Assembly (NCBI GenBank): GCA_947625505.1 | Contig: CANQON010000016.1 | Location: 1 to 34,550 of the forward strand | Length of the DNA stretch: 34,550 nucleotides | Source: an uncultured Bacilli bacterium | GTDB taxonomy: Bacteria > Bacillota_I > Bacilli_A > RF39 > UBA660 | Direction of reading: 5' to 3' | Translations under genes and position numbers: made by a program | The notes under the pieces: model-generated | Databases searched by the model: none | The model's input: only the letters and a program-made list of their open reading frames with translations | Told to the model about the DNA's origin: nothing | Part shown: piece after piece, positions 1 through 6,159 of the stretch | Position numbering within the stretch: the first letter of the stretch is position 1 | Layout of the letters: each line of letters begins with the position of its first letter

Positions 1-39
1 CTTACAAATACATTATACTAAATTTTTATAAATAATAAA

Positions 40-104
40 AGACTGTTTTCAAAATTTCTTTTGTCAACAGTCTGAGAAGTTTAATATAAATTAAACTTCT
101 TTTT
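40..104. terminator. Two adjacent hairpins, second one a terminator
   Basis: An 8-bp inverted repeat (40-47 with 66-73) is followed at once by a 10-bp stem (75-84 with 91-100, six-base loop) and a T run at 101-104. The second hairpin is a good plus-strand terminator for a gene left of the window. The first hairpin has a T-rich flank on the minus strand (left of 40) and could end a minus-strand transcript. The rest of 1-153 holds no gene that I can support. Confidence 0.7.
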
Positions 105-127
105 GTTATACTAGTCTTTTTCTTTCA

Positions 128-133
128 TATAAT
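128..133 (+). promoter_or_regulatory. Candidate -10 of the spoVID-ysxE unit
   Basis: TATAAT lies 20 bases before the start codon of the SpoVID-like gene, with no convincing -35 element 17 bases upstream. Since the gene should be sporulation-specific, a sigma-E type promoter read from the surrounding CATATAAT is as likely as sigma-A. Confidence 0.4.
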
Positions 134-153
134 TTAATGATAGGAGAGATAAA

Positions 154-747
154 ATGAACAAAATATATTCTTTTAAAAAAGAGATATTATTTAAAAATAA
201 TATCTATGAAATATTAAGTATTGCAATTGATAAAAAATTCAGTATAGAAGGGTATACAATTAAAGGAGTATTTACAATTAATGGCGAATACTTAATACGT
301 GAAAATGAAAAAGATGAATTTAATATTGAAATACCTTATTTAAATTATATTGAAGATGATTATTTATTAAATAAAGTAAATATTGATATCGATGATTTTT
401 ATTATGAAATAAAAGATAGTAATAAATTAGTCATTAATATTGATATTTTAGTTGATGGATTAGAAGAAAAGCAAGATAGAGATATTATAGATAACTTAGT
501 TGAAGAAGTAGAAGCTAAAGGGGAATTAATAGATGATCCTGATGAAGATAATGAAGAAAGGCCTAATATCATAGAAAAGCAAAATAATGAATATATAACA
601 TATCGTGTTTGTATTGTAAGAGAAGGAGATACTCTAGATAGTATTTTAACTAAATATAATATATCTTCTGATACATTACAAAAATACAATACGATAAATG
701 AAATAAAAACAGGCGATAAACTAATAATTCCTTATGAAAAACATTAA
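154..747 (+). CDS. spoVID: Short SpoVID-like spore coat morphogenetic protein (SPOCS + LysM)
   Basis: Probable spore-encasement protein. Residues 1-105 match the N-terminal SPOCS-type domain of SpoVID: alternating strands with the EILSIAIDKKF and IKGVFTINGEY segments and an 'IEIPY' turn. An acidic linker (108-140) follows, then one LysM domain (about 149-193, with REGDTLDSI and TGDKLIIP). SpoVID normally guides coat proteins around the forespore, and its LysM contacts peptidoglycan or its precursor. Bacillus SpoVID is near 575 residues with a long acidic middle; this one has only 197, so the linker is almost gone. An RBS (AGGAGAG, 142-148) precedes ATG 154. The next gene overlaps its 3' end by 14 bases and is YsxE-like, the same neighbour as in Bacillus, which strongly supports the call. 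Confidence 0.85.
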   Translation: MNKIYSFKKEILFKNNIYEILSIAIDKKFSIEGYTIKGVFTINGEYLIRENEKDEFNIEIPYLNYIEDDYLLNKVNIDIDDFYYEIKDSNKLVINIDILVDGLEEKQDRDIIDNLVEEVEAKGELIDDPDEDNEERPNIIEKQNNEYITYRVCIVREGDTLDSILTKYNISSDTLQKYNTINEIKTGDKLIIPYEKH

Positions 748-1603
748 TGAAGTCTTAAGAAAAAATAATATAGGAGGAGTACGTTATCTAAAAAGAGGAA
801 AATGTACCATTATTGATTCAAAAGAAAATCGCTATGTTATAAAACCTAATAAAACTAAAATATATGATTATTTAAATTATCGTAATTTTCATAATTATCC
901 TAATTATCAAATAGATGAGGGATATGAAATATCCGAATATATTGAAGATGTAGATATTCCAAGAGAACAAAAGATGATAGACTTAGTCTCTTTAGTTGCA
1001 TCCTTACATAAGAAAACAACATATTATAAAAAAATTGATGATACTAGTATTAAAGAAATATATGATGATTTAAAAAAGGAACTAAATGAGATACAAATAT
1101 TTTATGATAATTTAATCGAAGAGGCAGAAACTAGTATTTATATGTCTCCTTCGCATTATTTATTAGCGCGTAATATTAGTTTTGTCTATAGTATGATTGA
1201 ATTAGCACATAAAAACATTGATAAGTGGTATAGTGATATGAAAGATAAAGATCGCTTTCGTGTAGCTATTATTCATAATAACTTAAAACTAGAACATTTT
1301 ATAAATAATACATTAATTAGTTGGGATAAATCTAAAATAGGAATACCAATTATCGATTTATATATTTTATATAAGACTAGTTATAATGAATATGATTGGC
1401 AAGAGTTAATTGATATATATAACTCCATTTTTCCTTTAAAAGATGACGAGATATTTCTTTTTAATACCTTAATTGCAATACCATTAAGAATTAATATGAC
1501 AAGTATTGAAATAGATAATGTTAAAGAAGTAAGTGAAAAACTTAATTATTTAAAATTAACGCATAACTTTTTAATTACCACAAAATACGAAATAGAGAAA
1601 TAA
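734..1603 (+). CDS. ysxE: YsxE/CotS-family spore coat pseudokinase
   Basis: A 289-residue protein of the CotS/YsxE family (aminoglycoside phosphotransferase/protein-kinase fold) found in spore coats. The C-lobe segment IIHNNLKLEHF (179-189) aligns with the family catalytic loop HGD/HGxLSxxHF, and ISWDKSKIGIPIIDLY (195-210) with the 'SWD...GxPxxDL' metal-site region. The catalytic Asp of HGD is Asn here (HNN), so it is probably not an active kinase. It starts within the 3' end of the SpoVID-like gene with a poor RBS, which suggests translational coupling. The spoVID-ysxE order is that of Bacillus subtilis. Its last 29 bases are overlapped by a small minus-strand ORF. Confidence 0.75.
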   Translation: MKNINEVLRKNNIGGVRYLKRGKCTIIDSKENRYVIKPNKTKIYDYLNYRNFHNYPNYQIDEGYEISEYIEDVDIPREQKMIDLVSLVASLHKKTTYYKKIDDTSIKEIYDDLKKELNEIQIFYDNLIEEAETSIYMSPSHYLLARNISFVYSMIELAHKNIDKWYSDMKDKDRFRVAIIHNNLKLEHFINNTLISWDKSKIGIPIIDLYILYKTSYNEYDWQELIDIYNSIFPLKDDEIFLFNTLIAIPLRINMTSIEIDNVKEVSEKLNYLKLTHNFLITTKYEIEK

Positions 1604-1745
1604 AAAAGAGAAAGAAAAAGAAAAATAATAAGAAAACATTAAAACGTGTGACAATGAAAAAAGTAATAATTAATTGATAAAAGATAATAATAAAAAATAT
1701 TAAAGATAGAATATACCATAATCCACGTCTTCGCCACCATTTCAT
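1575..1745 (-). CDS. Small membrane protein, 56 residues (unannotated-size ORF)
   Basis: Reading the minus strand from ATG 1745 gives an uninterrupted 56-residue ORF to TAA 1575-1577. It begins MKWWRRRGLWYILSLIFF, followed by an almost entirely hydrophobic Phe/Ile/Leu body and a FRILW end. The positive, Trp/Arg-rich N-terminus plus one or two membrane helices look like a small inner-membrane or forespore-membrane protein. A strong RBS (GGAGG, seven bases before ATG) makes translation likely. It runs convergently into the YsxE-like gene and divergently from yabG, inside a sporulation block, so a sporulation role is a reasonable guess only. I do not recognise the family. AT-rich DNA favours chance Phe/Ile/Leu-rich ORFs, which limits confidence. 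Confidence 0.55.
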   Translation of the reverse strand: MKWWRRRGLWYILSLIFFIIIFYQLIITFFIVTRFNVFLLFFFFFLFFISLFRILW

Positions 1746-1830
1746 AGTAATACCTCCATATGCTTATTAACTATAATAATATATGTGTATAAAATAAGAA
1801 GTTGATACATATATTTTATTAGGTGATACG

Positions 1831-2610
1831 ATGAAGATAGGAGATTTAGTTACTAGAAATTCCCATAATAATGATATTGTCTTTACGATAATTGATATTG
1901 AAAATAATATTTATTATTTAAAAGGTATTAATGTAAGACTATATGCTGATAGTGAAGAAGATGATTTAGTTAGTTATGATCGTAAAGAAGATATTGAAGA
2001 TGAAAAAACATTTCAAGAAAGATTAAAAGAAGAGCATATAGATAGAAATAGTGAATATTTTTATTTACCAGGTAAAATACTTCATATTGATGGAGATAAT
2101 GATTATTTAAATAGATGTTTAAATTATTATGAATCTCTTAATATAGCAGCTATAGGCTTTAGTAAAAAAGAGGATGAAATAGCTGATGAAATATATGATT
2201 TATTAGAAAAATATCAACCTAGTATATTAGTTATAACAGGACATGATGCATATTATAAAAAAAAGGGTAGTTATAGTGATCATGATGCTTATAAAAATAG
2301 TGATCGTTTTGTAGAAGCTGTAAAAGAAGCTAGAAGATATGAAAGTAGTCATCAAAAATTAATCGTTATTGCAGGAGCTTGTCAGTCTAATTATGAAGAA
2401 TTAATTAAAGCAGGAGCTAATTTTGCATCTTCACCTAAAAGAATTAATATTCATGCTTTAGATCCTGCTATTATAGCGTCTAAAATGAGTTTAGCTGATA
2501 TTAATAAAGAAATTAATTTAAAAGAAATAATAGAACATACTAAATATGGATCAGATGGTATTGGAGGCATAATAACTAAAGGAACTATGTATATGGGGTA
2601 TCCTAGATGA
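1831..2610 (+). CDS. yabG: YabG sporulation-specific cysteine protease
   Basis: A 259-residue YabG homologue (about 290 in B. subtilis). In Bacillus, YabG is made in the mother cell under sigma-K and processes coat proteins such as SafA and SpoIVA. GHDA (137-140) and AGACQS (181-186) are the conserved blocks. His138 and Cys184 are 46 residues apart, the same spacing as the reported catalytic pair His172/Cys218 of the B. subtilis enzyme. An N-terminal SH3-like segment (IGDLVTRNSHNNDIVFTI) is also typical. An RBS (AGGTGA) precedes ATG 1831. The gene ends in an ATGA overlap with veg, the same order as in Bacillus. Together with spoVID-ysxE it shows that this organism makes, or recently made, endospores. 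Confidence 0.93.
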   Translation: MKIGDLVTRNSHNNDIVFTIIDIENNIYYLKGINVRLYADSEEDDLVSYDRKEDIEDEKTFQERLKEEHIDRNSEYFYLPGKILHIDGDNDYLNRCLNYYESLNIAAIGFSKKEDEIADEIYDLLEKYQPSILVITGHDAYYKKKGSYSDHDAYKNSDRFVEAVKEARRYESSHQKLIVIAGACQSNYEELIKAGANFASSPKRINIHALDPAIIASKMSLADINKEINLKEIIEHTKYGSDGIGGIITKGTMYMGYPR

Positions 2611-2834
2611 ATATATATCAAGTAAAGAAATATTTAGAAAATAAAATAGGATATAAAGCTAAGATAAAATATAACTTAGGACGTAATAAATATGAAACTT
2701 ATGATGTTATTATTGATAAGTTATATGACAATGTCTTTACAGTTATTGAAAAGAAAGAATATGGTTCAATACTAAGATGTTTTTCTTATAATGACTTTAT
2801 TATGCACTTAATTAAAATTGATTTTATTAAGTAA
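2607..2834 (+). CDS. veg: Veg family protein
   Basis: A 75-residue small protein of the Veg family (DUF1021, SH3-like barrel), slightly shorter than the 86-residue B. subtilis protein. The pattern VKKYLENKIGYKAKIKYNLGRNK is characteristic, as is the later 'V.EKKEYGSILRCFSYND' style strand order. Veg is linked to biofilm gene control through SinR in Bacillus; its molecular activity is not firmly known. It starts inside the yabG stop codon (ATGA), so it is probably translationally coupled. In Bacillus veg likewise follows yabG. The ssrA promoter lies across its last codons. Confidence 0.9.
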   Translation: MNIYQVKKYLENKIGYKAKIKYNLGRNKYETYDVIIDKLYDNVFTVIEKKEYGSILRCFSYNDFIMHLIKIDFIK

Positions 2835-2846
2835 ATATGCTATAAT
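2818..2846 (+). promoter_or_regulatory. Promoter of ssrA
   Basis: TTGATT (2818-2823), a 17-base spacer, and TATAAT (2841-2846) with an upstream TGC giving an extended -10. The -35 lies inside the 3' end of veg. The predicted start near 2853 leaves a short 5' leader to be removed by RNase P before the mature tmRNA at 2858. Confidence 0.85.
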
Positions 2847-2857
2847 CTTTAGTACCT

Positions 2858-3199
2858 GGGGTCGTCTAGTTTCGACGGATCTACTGGTACTTAGATGGCA
2901 AGTCGGAGGTACACGTTAAGTACAACCCAAAAATAACTGGAAACAGATTAAATTTAGCTTTCGCTTAATAGACTAAGAAAGCGCTTCTTATAGTTCTTCT
3001 CCCACGAGGATTATAAGGGGCTCATCATTGTGGGATATATTATTATCATGCTTATAGTAATAATGAATTTAATAAGCTTACTAAAAAATGGGTTGTTAGT
3101 TACTAACATTTTTTAGGACATATGTATAACTGACTAAACTTGTAGAGGTCTAGGGGTTGGTATTTTCGGACATGAGTGCAATTCTCATCGACTCCACCA
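2858..3199 (+). ncRNA. ssrA: tmRNA (transfer-messenger RNA)
   Basis: Rescues ribosomes stalled on broken mRNA with SmpB, adding a degradation tag. The 5' end GGGGTCGTCTAGTTTCGACGG is the tmRNA signature; its first seven bases pair with CGACTCC at 3189-3195, followed by A and the encoded CCA (3197-3199). A T-arm-like GGACATGAG..CTCAT lies just before. The most plausible tag frame ends LNLAFA at two stops, TAA (2966-2968) and TAG (2969-2971). Read from CCA at 2927 the tag is PKITGNRLNLAFA; the exact resume codon is uncertain and may be the AAC at 2924. A -LAFA end rather than -ALAA resembles the hydrophobic -YAFA tags of Mollicutes. Length is 342 nucleotides. Confidence 0.95.
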
Positions 3200-3204
3200 G
3201 ATTG
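3190..3204 (+). repeat. Direct repeat copy A (ssrA 3' end)
   Basis: GACTCCACCAGATTG, spanning the 3' end of ssrA and five bases beyond it. It recurs with one mismatch at 3541-3555. Duplicated ssrA 3' ends are typical attachment sites of elements that integrate into tmRNA genes. Confidence 0.6.
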
Positions 3205-3236
3205 ATGATTAACTCGAGCTATTCGAGTATAAAGTG

Positions 3237-3263
3237 AGCGACTTGCAAAAAAGTCGCTTTTAT
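3237..3263 (+). terminator. Terminator after ssrA
   Basis: An 8-bp stem (AGCGACTT 3237-3244 with AAGTCGCT 3251-3258), six-base loop, then TTTTAT. A second small palindrome (ACTCGAG..) at 3212-3228 precedes it. Confidence 0.9.
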
Positions 3264-3427
3264 GTTATTATGAATTTGTCAAGGAAACTTGCATAAAATA
3301 AAAAAGGGAACATTCAGTTTTTGCGAGTTGAATGTCTACCCAAAATAAATTTGTTTAAACATTTAATTCAATGAAGAATTAAGTGTCATTTTTTATAACT
3401 ACTATCATAATGATAAGGAGAAATAAA

Positions 3428-3523
3428 ATGATAGTAATGAGCTTGAGAACTTTATATTTCAACAAAGTAGGGTATGTGTGTCCTAAAAAAATATGTAATA
3501 TATTTGGTGTGATAAATTATTAA
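3428..3523 (+). CDS. Candidate 31-residue small protein
   Basis: ATG 3428 to TAA 3521-3523 encodes 31 residues starting MIVMSLRTLYFNKVGYV, with two cysteines (CPKKIC) near residues 18-23. A near-ideal RBS AAGGAG (3415-3420) lies seven bases upstream, the main reason to list it. It sits inside the candidate transcript behind ssrA, upstream of a small hairpin and the terminator, so it could also be a leader peptide. No family recognised. Confidence 0.35.
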   Translation: MIVMSLRTLYFNKVGYVCPKKICNIFGVINY

Positions 3524-3540
3524 TGCTGAAAGCATAGTAG

Positions 3541-3555
3541 GACTCCACTAGATTG
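3541..3555 (+). repeat. Direct repeat copy B (imperfect ssrA 3' end)
   Basis: GACTCCACTAGATTG, one mismatch from 3190-3204. Both copies are followed by a short AT stretch and an 'ACTC' hairpin. This fits an old attachment-site scar, or a local duplication. No integrase gene lies between the copies. Confidence 0.5.
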
Positions 3556-3561
3556 TTAATA

Positions 3562-3588
3562 AACTCTTATTTTATAAGAGTTTTTTTA
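3562..3588 (+). terminator. Terminator of the post-ssrA segment
   Basis: AACTCTTAT (3562-3570) pairs with ATAAGAGTT (3574-3582) across a three-base loop, followed by six T. Confidence 0.85.
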
Positions 3589-3596
3589 TTATATTA

Positions 3597-3605
3597 TGAT
3601 ATAAT
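3597..3605 (+). promoter_or_regulatory. Extended -10 promoter
   Basis: TGATATAAT at 3597-3605, about 23 bases before the start codon of the next gene. There is no clear -35, since that position falls in the preceding terminator. Confidence 0.65.
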
Positions 3606-3627
3606 ATTAGTTATTTAGGGGGATTAT

Positions 3628-4452
3628 ATGAATAAGATTAGATATATATCACCATATTTTCAAATGGTAAGAGATAATAGTACTTTTTTTAAAGCTTATT
3701 ATTTTCATTCTATAATTGATTTAAATTTAACTAAATTAGATAGTATTTTAAAACATGGTATTATGTGTAAAAGAGATATAGAAAGAAATCATTTAATTAC
3801 TCTTTATACACATGATGCAAGATCCTTTGATTCTAAGAATGGATCTAGTTGTGTATCTTTAACATCTTATAGTGATGAGAATTCTTTTAATACTTTATTT
3901 GAGTCATTTCCAACCCATACTTTAACATCATTATCACTTATGGTAAGTAAAGATATAAAAACTTCAAAAGTAGGGGAAAGTGAAACATTCTTTGATGATG
4001 AAATATTTTATCATGGTAGTATTAGTAAAGAATATCTTCAAGGTATTATTTATCCTGAACATTTAACTAATCTATTAATTAAAGATGTTAATCCTTTACC
4101 TAATGATTTAGAATGTTATACTAAAAAATATTTATTAAATTGGTTAAAATGGATGGAGATATATTTTGGTTTAACTATTGCGTCAGATAAACTATTAGAT
4201 TATATTGATACTTTTTGGGATATAGCTTCAGAATACGAATGCCCTGAAAGATGGGTAGAGGGTATTATAAGAACACAAAAAGAAAAATATGGTGAAGATC
4301 TTAAAGATGTTTTAGCTAGTATATTACATACTTGTTGGACTTTAAAATTACAAAAAGATAATCCTACATTTCAAGATGTAGTAATTAATTTAAATAATAA
4401 TTCTTTACCAATTTATGAAATAAAACAAAAAGTATTAAGAAGAGTATCTTAA
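3628..4452 (+). CDS. Unrecognised protein, possible ADP-ribosyltransferase-like fold
   Basis: 274 residues, soluble, no signal peptide. The first half has the layout of small ADP-ribosyltransferases of the DarT/KptA kind. First comes FHSIIDLNLTKLDSILKHGI (26-45), a strand, a His and an 'L..IL.HGI' helix. Next is a SCVSLTS strand (74-80), and then DDEIFYHGSISKEYLQGI (123-140), where the Glu before the strand followed by 'gSI..eYl.GI' recalls the catalytic Glu segment. That gives a possible His27-Ser-Glu125 triad. The second half (about 145-274) is helical and unfamiliar. No antitoxin-like macrodomain partner is adjacent, so a DarTG pair is not supported. RBS is AGGGGGA before ATG 3628. It is a single-gene unit with its own promoter and terminator. 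The fold assignment is inference from motif spacing only. Confidence 0.4.
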   Translation: MNKIRYISPYFQMVRDNSTFFKAYYFHSIIDLNLTKLDSILKHGIMCKRDIERNHLITLYTHDARSFDSKNGSSCVSLTSYSDENSFNTLFESFPTHTLTSLSLMVSKDIKTSKVGESETFFDDEIFYHGSISKEYLQGIIYPEHLTNLLIKDVNPLPNDLECYTKKYLLNWLKWMEIYFGLTIASDKLLDYIDTFWDIASEYECPERWVEGIIRTQKEKYGEDLKDVLASILHTCWTLKLQKDNPTFQDVVINLNNNSLPIYEIKQKVLRRVS

Positions 4453-4461
4453 TACTTTTTA
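4429..4461 (+). terminator. Terminator overlapping gene end
   Basis: AGTATTAAGA (4431-4440) pairs with TCTTAATACT (4447-4456), followed by TTTTT. The stem includes the last codons of the 274-residue protein gene. Confidence 0.85.
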
Positions 4462-4483
4462 AGTATACAATGTAATTATTATG

Positions 4484-4492
4484 TGCTAAAAT
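4484..4492 (+). promoter_or_regulatory. Extended -10 promoter
   Basis: TGCTAAAAT at 4484-4492, followed by GGAGG 4501-4504 region and ATG 4510. Confidence 0.6.
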
Positions 4493-4509
4493 AAAGTTAG
4501 GAGGATAAT

Positions 4510-6138
4510 ATGAAAAAGAAAAAGAAAAGTAGTAATACTTATTTTATTAGAAATATATTACCAATAATTATTACTATTGTATTTGGATTATTGATGTACT
4601 ATATATTTTTACCCCCACTTAATATACATAGTTTTGCTTTTTGGTTTTATATTGTAATGTTATTATTAGTTTATTTTATTTCTTCAGTAATATCAAAAAT
4701 AGAGAAGAATAAGGTTATTGTTGTTAATGAAATAAATAATCCATCTAAAGTTATATTTGGCTTAATACTATTAATTATCTTTGGAGGAATTATTGTTAAT
4801 GTATGTGTCTCACCAATTTTTAATTCTAAGAGTTATTCTAAAAGAATAACAATTAATGAAGATACAACCTTTACAGAAGATGTTAAAGAAGTAGACTTTA
4901 AAAAGATTCCTTTGTTAGATAAAGAGTCTAGTCAAAAATTAGGTGATCGTGTTATGGGAGAAATGCCAGAGTTAGTTTCCCAATTTGATGTATCTGATTT
5001 ATATACGCAAATTAATTATAATGATGAAATAACACGTGTTACACCACTAGAATATTCTGGTATAATTAAATATTTTTCTAATCGTAAAGATGGTGTAAAA
5101 GGATATATAAAAGTAAACTCTGTTGATGGTAAAACAGAATTAGTTAAATTAGATAAAGGTATGAAATATATGCCTAGTGCTATGTTTAATGAAAATCTTA
5201 ATCGTAAGTTAAGATTTAGTTATCCAACAGAGATATTTGGTACTCCTTCATTTGAAATAGATAATGAAGGTAATCCATATTGGATTGTTCCTACTGTTAC
5301 ATATTCAGGAATAGGTATGAAAGAAAGAGTAACAGGTATTGTTGCTTTAGATCCTATTACAGGTAAGAGTAATAAATATAATTTAGAGAATATTCCTACT
5401 TGGATAGATCATGTATATAATGCTGATTTAATAATTGAACAAGTAGATGATTGGGGAAAATATCGTAATGGATTCTTTAATTCTTTATTTGGGCAAAAGA
5501 ATGTTGTTGCGACAACCGAAGGATATAACTATATGGTTATGGATGATGATGTATATCTTTATACAGGTATAACTTCTATCTTAGCTGATGAAGCTAATAT
5601 TGGTTTTATTTTAACTAATATGCGTACAAGAGAAACACATTATTATGCTGTACCAGGTGCTGAAGAATTTTCAGCTATGAGTAGTGCTGAAGGACAAGTT
5701 CAACAAATGGAATATCGTTCTACTTTCCCATTATTAATCAATCTAAATGGTAAACCTACATATTTAGTATCATTAAAAGATAATGCAGGCTTAGTAAAAA
5801 TGTATGGCTTTATTGATGTTCAAAATTATCAAAATGTTGTAGTAACTGATTACCAAGATGGTATTGAAAAAGCTGCTAAAAATTATTTAAATAGTTATAA
5901 AGAAGATGAGGAAACACCTAAAGAAGAATTAGAAAAAGATGTAACTATAAGTAATTTAAAAACAGTTATCATAGATGGTAATACTTATTATTATTTTGAA
6001 AGTGATAAACAAAAATATCGTGTTTCAATTAAAGTAAATCCTGAATTATTACCATACTTATCTAATAATGATAAAGTAAGTATTAAGTATAGAGAAGAAA
6101 AAGACTTAATTGAAGTATCCGATATTAAAACCAAATAA
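4510..6138 (+). CDS. Membrane protein with large extracytoplasmic domain, function unknown
   Basis: 542 residues. A Lys-rich start is followed by three membrane helices (about 14-34, 40-61 and 82-103), then a long soluble region (about 105-542) predicted outside the cell. The soluble part is beta-rich, with repeated dipeptide patterns such as GNPYWIVPTVTYSG, GIVALDPITG and GFINV-like strands. A C-terminal segment (about 475-542, TISNLKTVIIDGNTYYYFE..) looks like a small separate beta domain. I do not recognise the family. An RBS (AGGAGG) sits six bases before ATG 4510. The gene has its own promoter and shares a bidirectional terminator with the converging HAD-like gene. A role at the cell surface is likely from topology alone. 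Confidence 0.8.
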   Translation: MKKKKKSSNTYFIRNILPIIITIVFGLLMYYIFLPPLNIHSFAFWFYIVMLLLVYFISSVISKIEKNKVIVVNEINNPSKVIFGLILLIIFGGIIVNVCVSPIFNSKSYSKRITINEDTTFTEDVKEVDFKKIPLLDKESSQKLGDRVMGEMPELVSQFDVSDLYTQINYNDEITRVTPLEYSGIIKYFSNRKDGVKGYIKVNSVDGKTELVKLDKGMKYMPSAMFNENLNRKLRFSYPTEIFGTPSFEIDNEGNPYWIVPTVTYSGIGMKERVTGIVALDPITGKSNKYNLENIPTWIDHVYNADLIIEQVDDWGKYRNGFFNSLFGQKNVVATTEGYNYMVMDDDVYLYTGITSILADEANIGFILTNMRTRETHYYAVPGAEEFSAMSSAEGQVQQMEYRSTFPLLINLNGKPTYLVSLKDNAGLVKMYGFIDVQNYQNVVVTDYQDGIEKAAKNYLNSYKEDEETPKEELEKDVTISNLKTVIIDGNTYYYFESDKQKYRVSIKVNPELLPYLSNNDKVSIKYREEKDLIEVSDIKTK

Positions 6139-6159
6139 AACGACTTTATGTCGTTTTTT
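6137..6159. terminator. Bidirectional terminator between converging genes
   Basis: AAAACGAC (6137-6144) pairs with GTCGTTTT (6150-6157). T runs on both sides serve the plus-strand membrane protein gene and the minus-strand HAD-like gene, whose stop codon is in the loop. Confidence 0.9.

Larger units (their letters stand above)
3276..3588 (+). ncRNA. Candidate structured transcript of unknown type
   Basis: This gene-free stretch has the parts of an independent transcript. A weak promoter is possible: TTGTCA 3276-3281, 17 bases, TAAAAA 3299-3304. A hairpin stands at the expected RNA start: GGG 3306-3308 with CCC 3339-3341, and ACATTCA 3310-3316 with TGAATGT 3329-3335. A strong terminator follows (9-bp stem 3562-3570/3574-3582, then T run). 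Between them lie a 31-codon ORF with a good RBS, a small ATGCT/AGCAT hairpin near 3523-3535, and the repeat of the ssrA 3' end. I cannot match it to 6S, SRP, RNase P RNA or a known riboswitch. Confidence 0.35.

Noticed and set aside
1790-1830. Sigma-K promoter upstream of yabG
   Set aside because: CATATATTTTA is near the sigma-K -10 pattern, but the spacing to a usable -35 is not convincing in such AT-rich DNA.
3306-3341. Possible purine-type riboswitch (GTCTACC in a hairpin)
   Set aside because: The three-way junction and the paired loops of the purine aptamer are missing, and no purine gene follows.
3500-3540. Resemblance of ATGCTGAAAGCAT to a 23S rRNA 3' segment
   Set aside because: The matching part is a 13-base self-complementary hairpin and the flanks do not align convincingly, so a rRNA fragment is not supported.
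3628-4452. DarTG toxin-antitoxin pair
   Set aside because: No macrodomain antitoxin gene lies next to the ADP-ribosyltransferase-like ORF.
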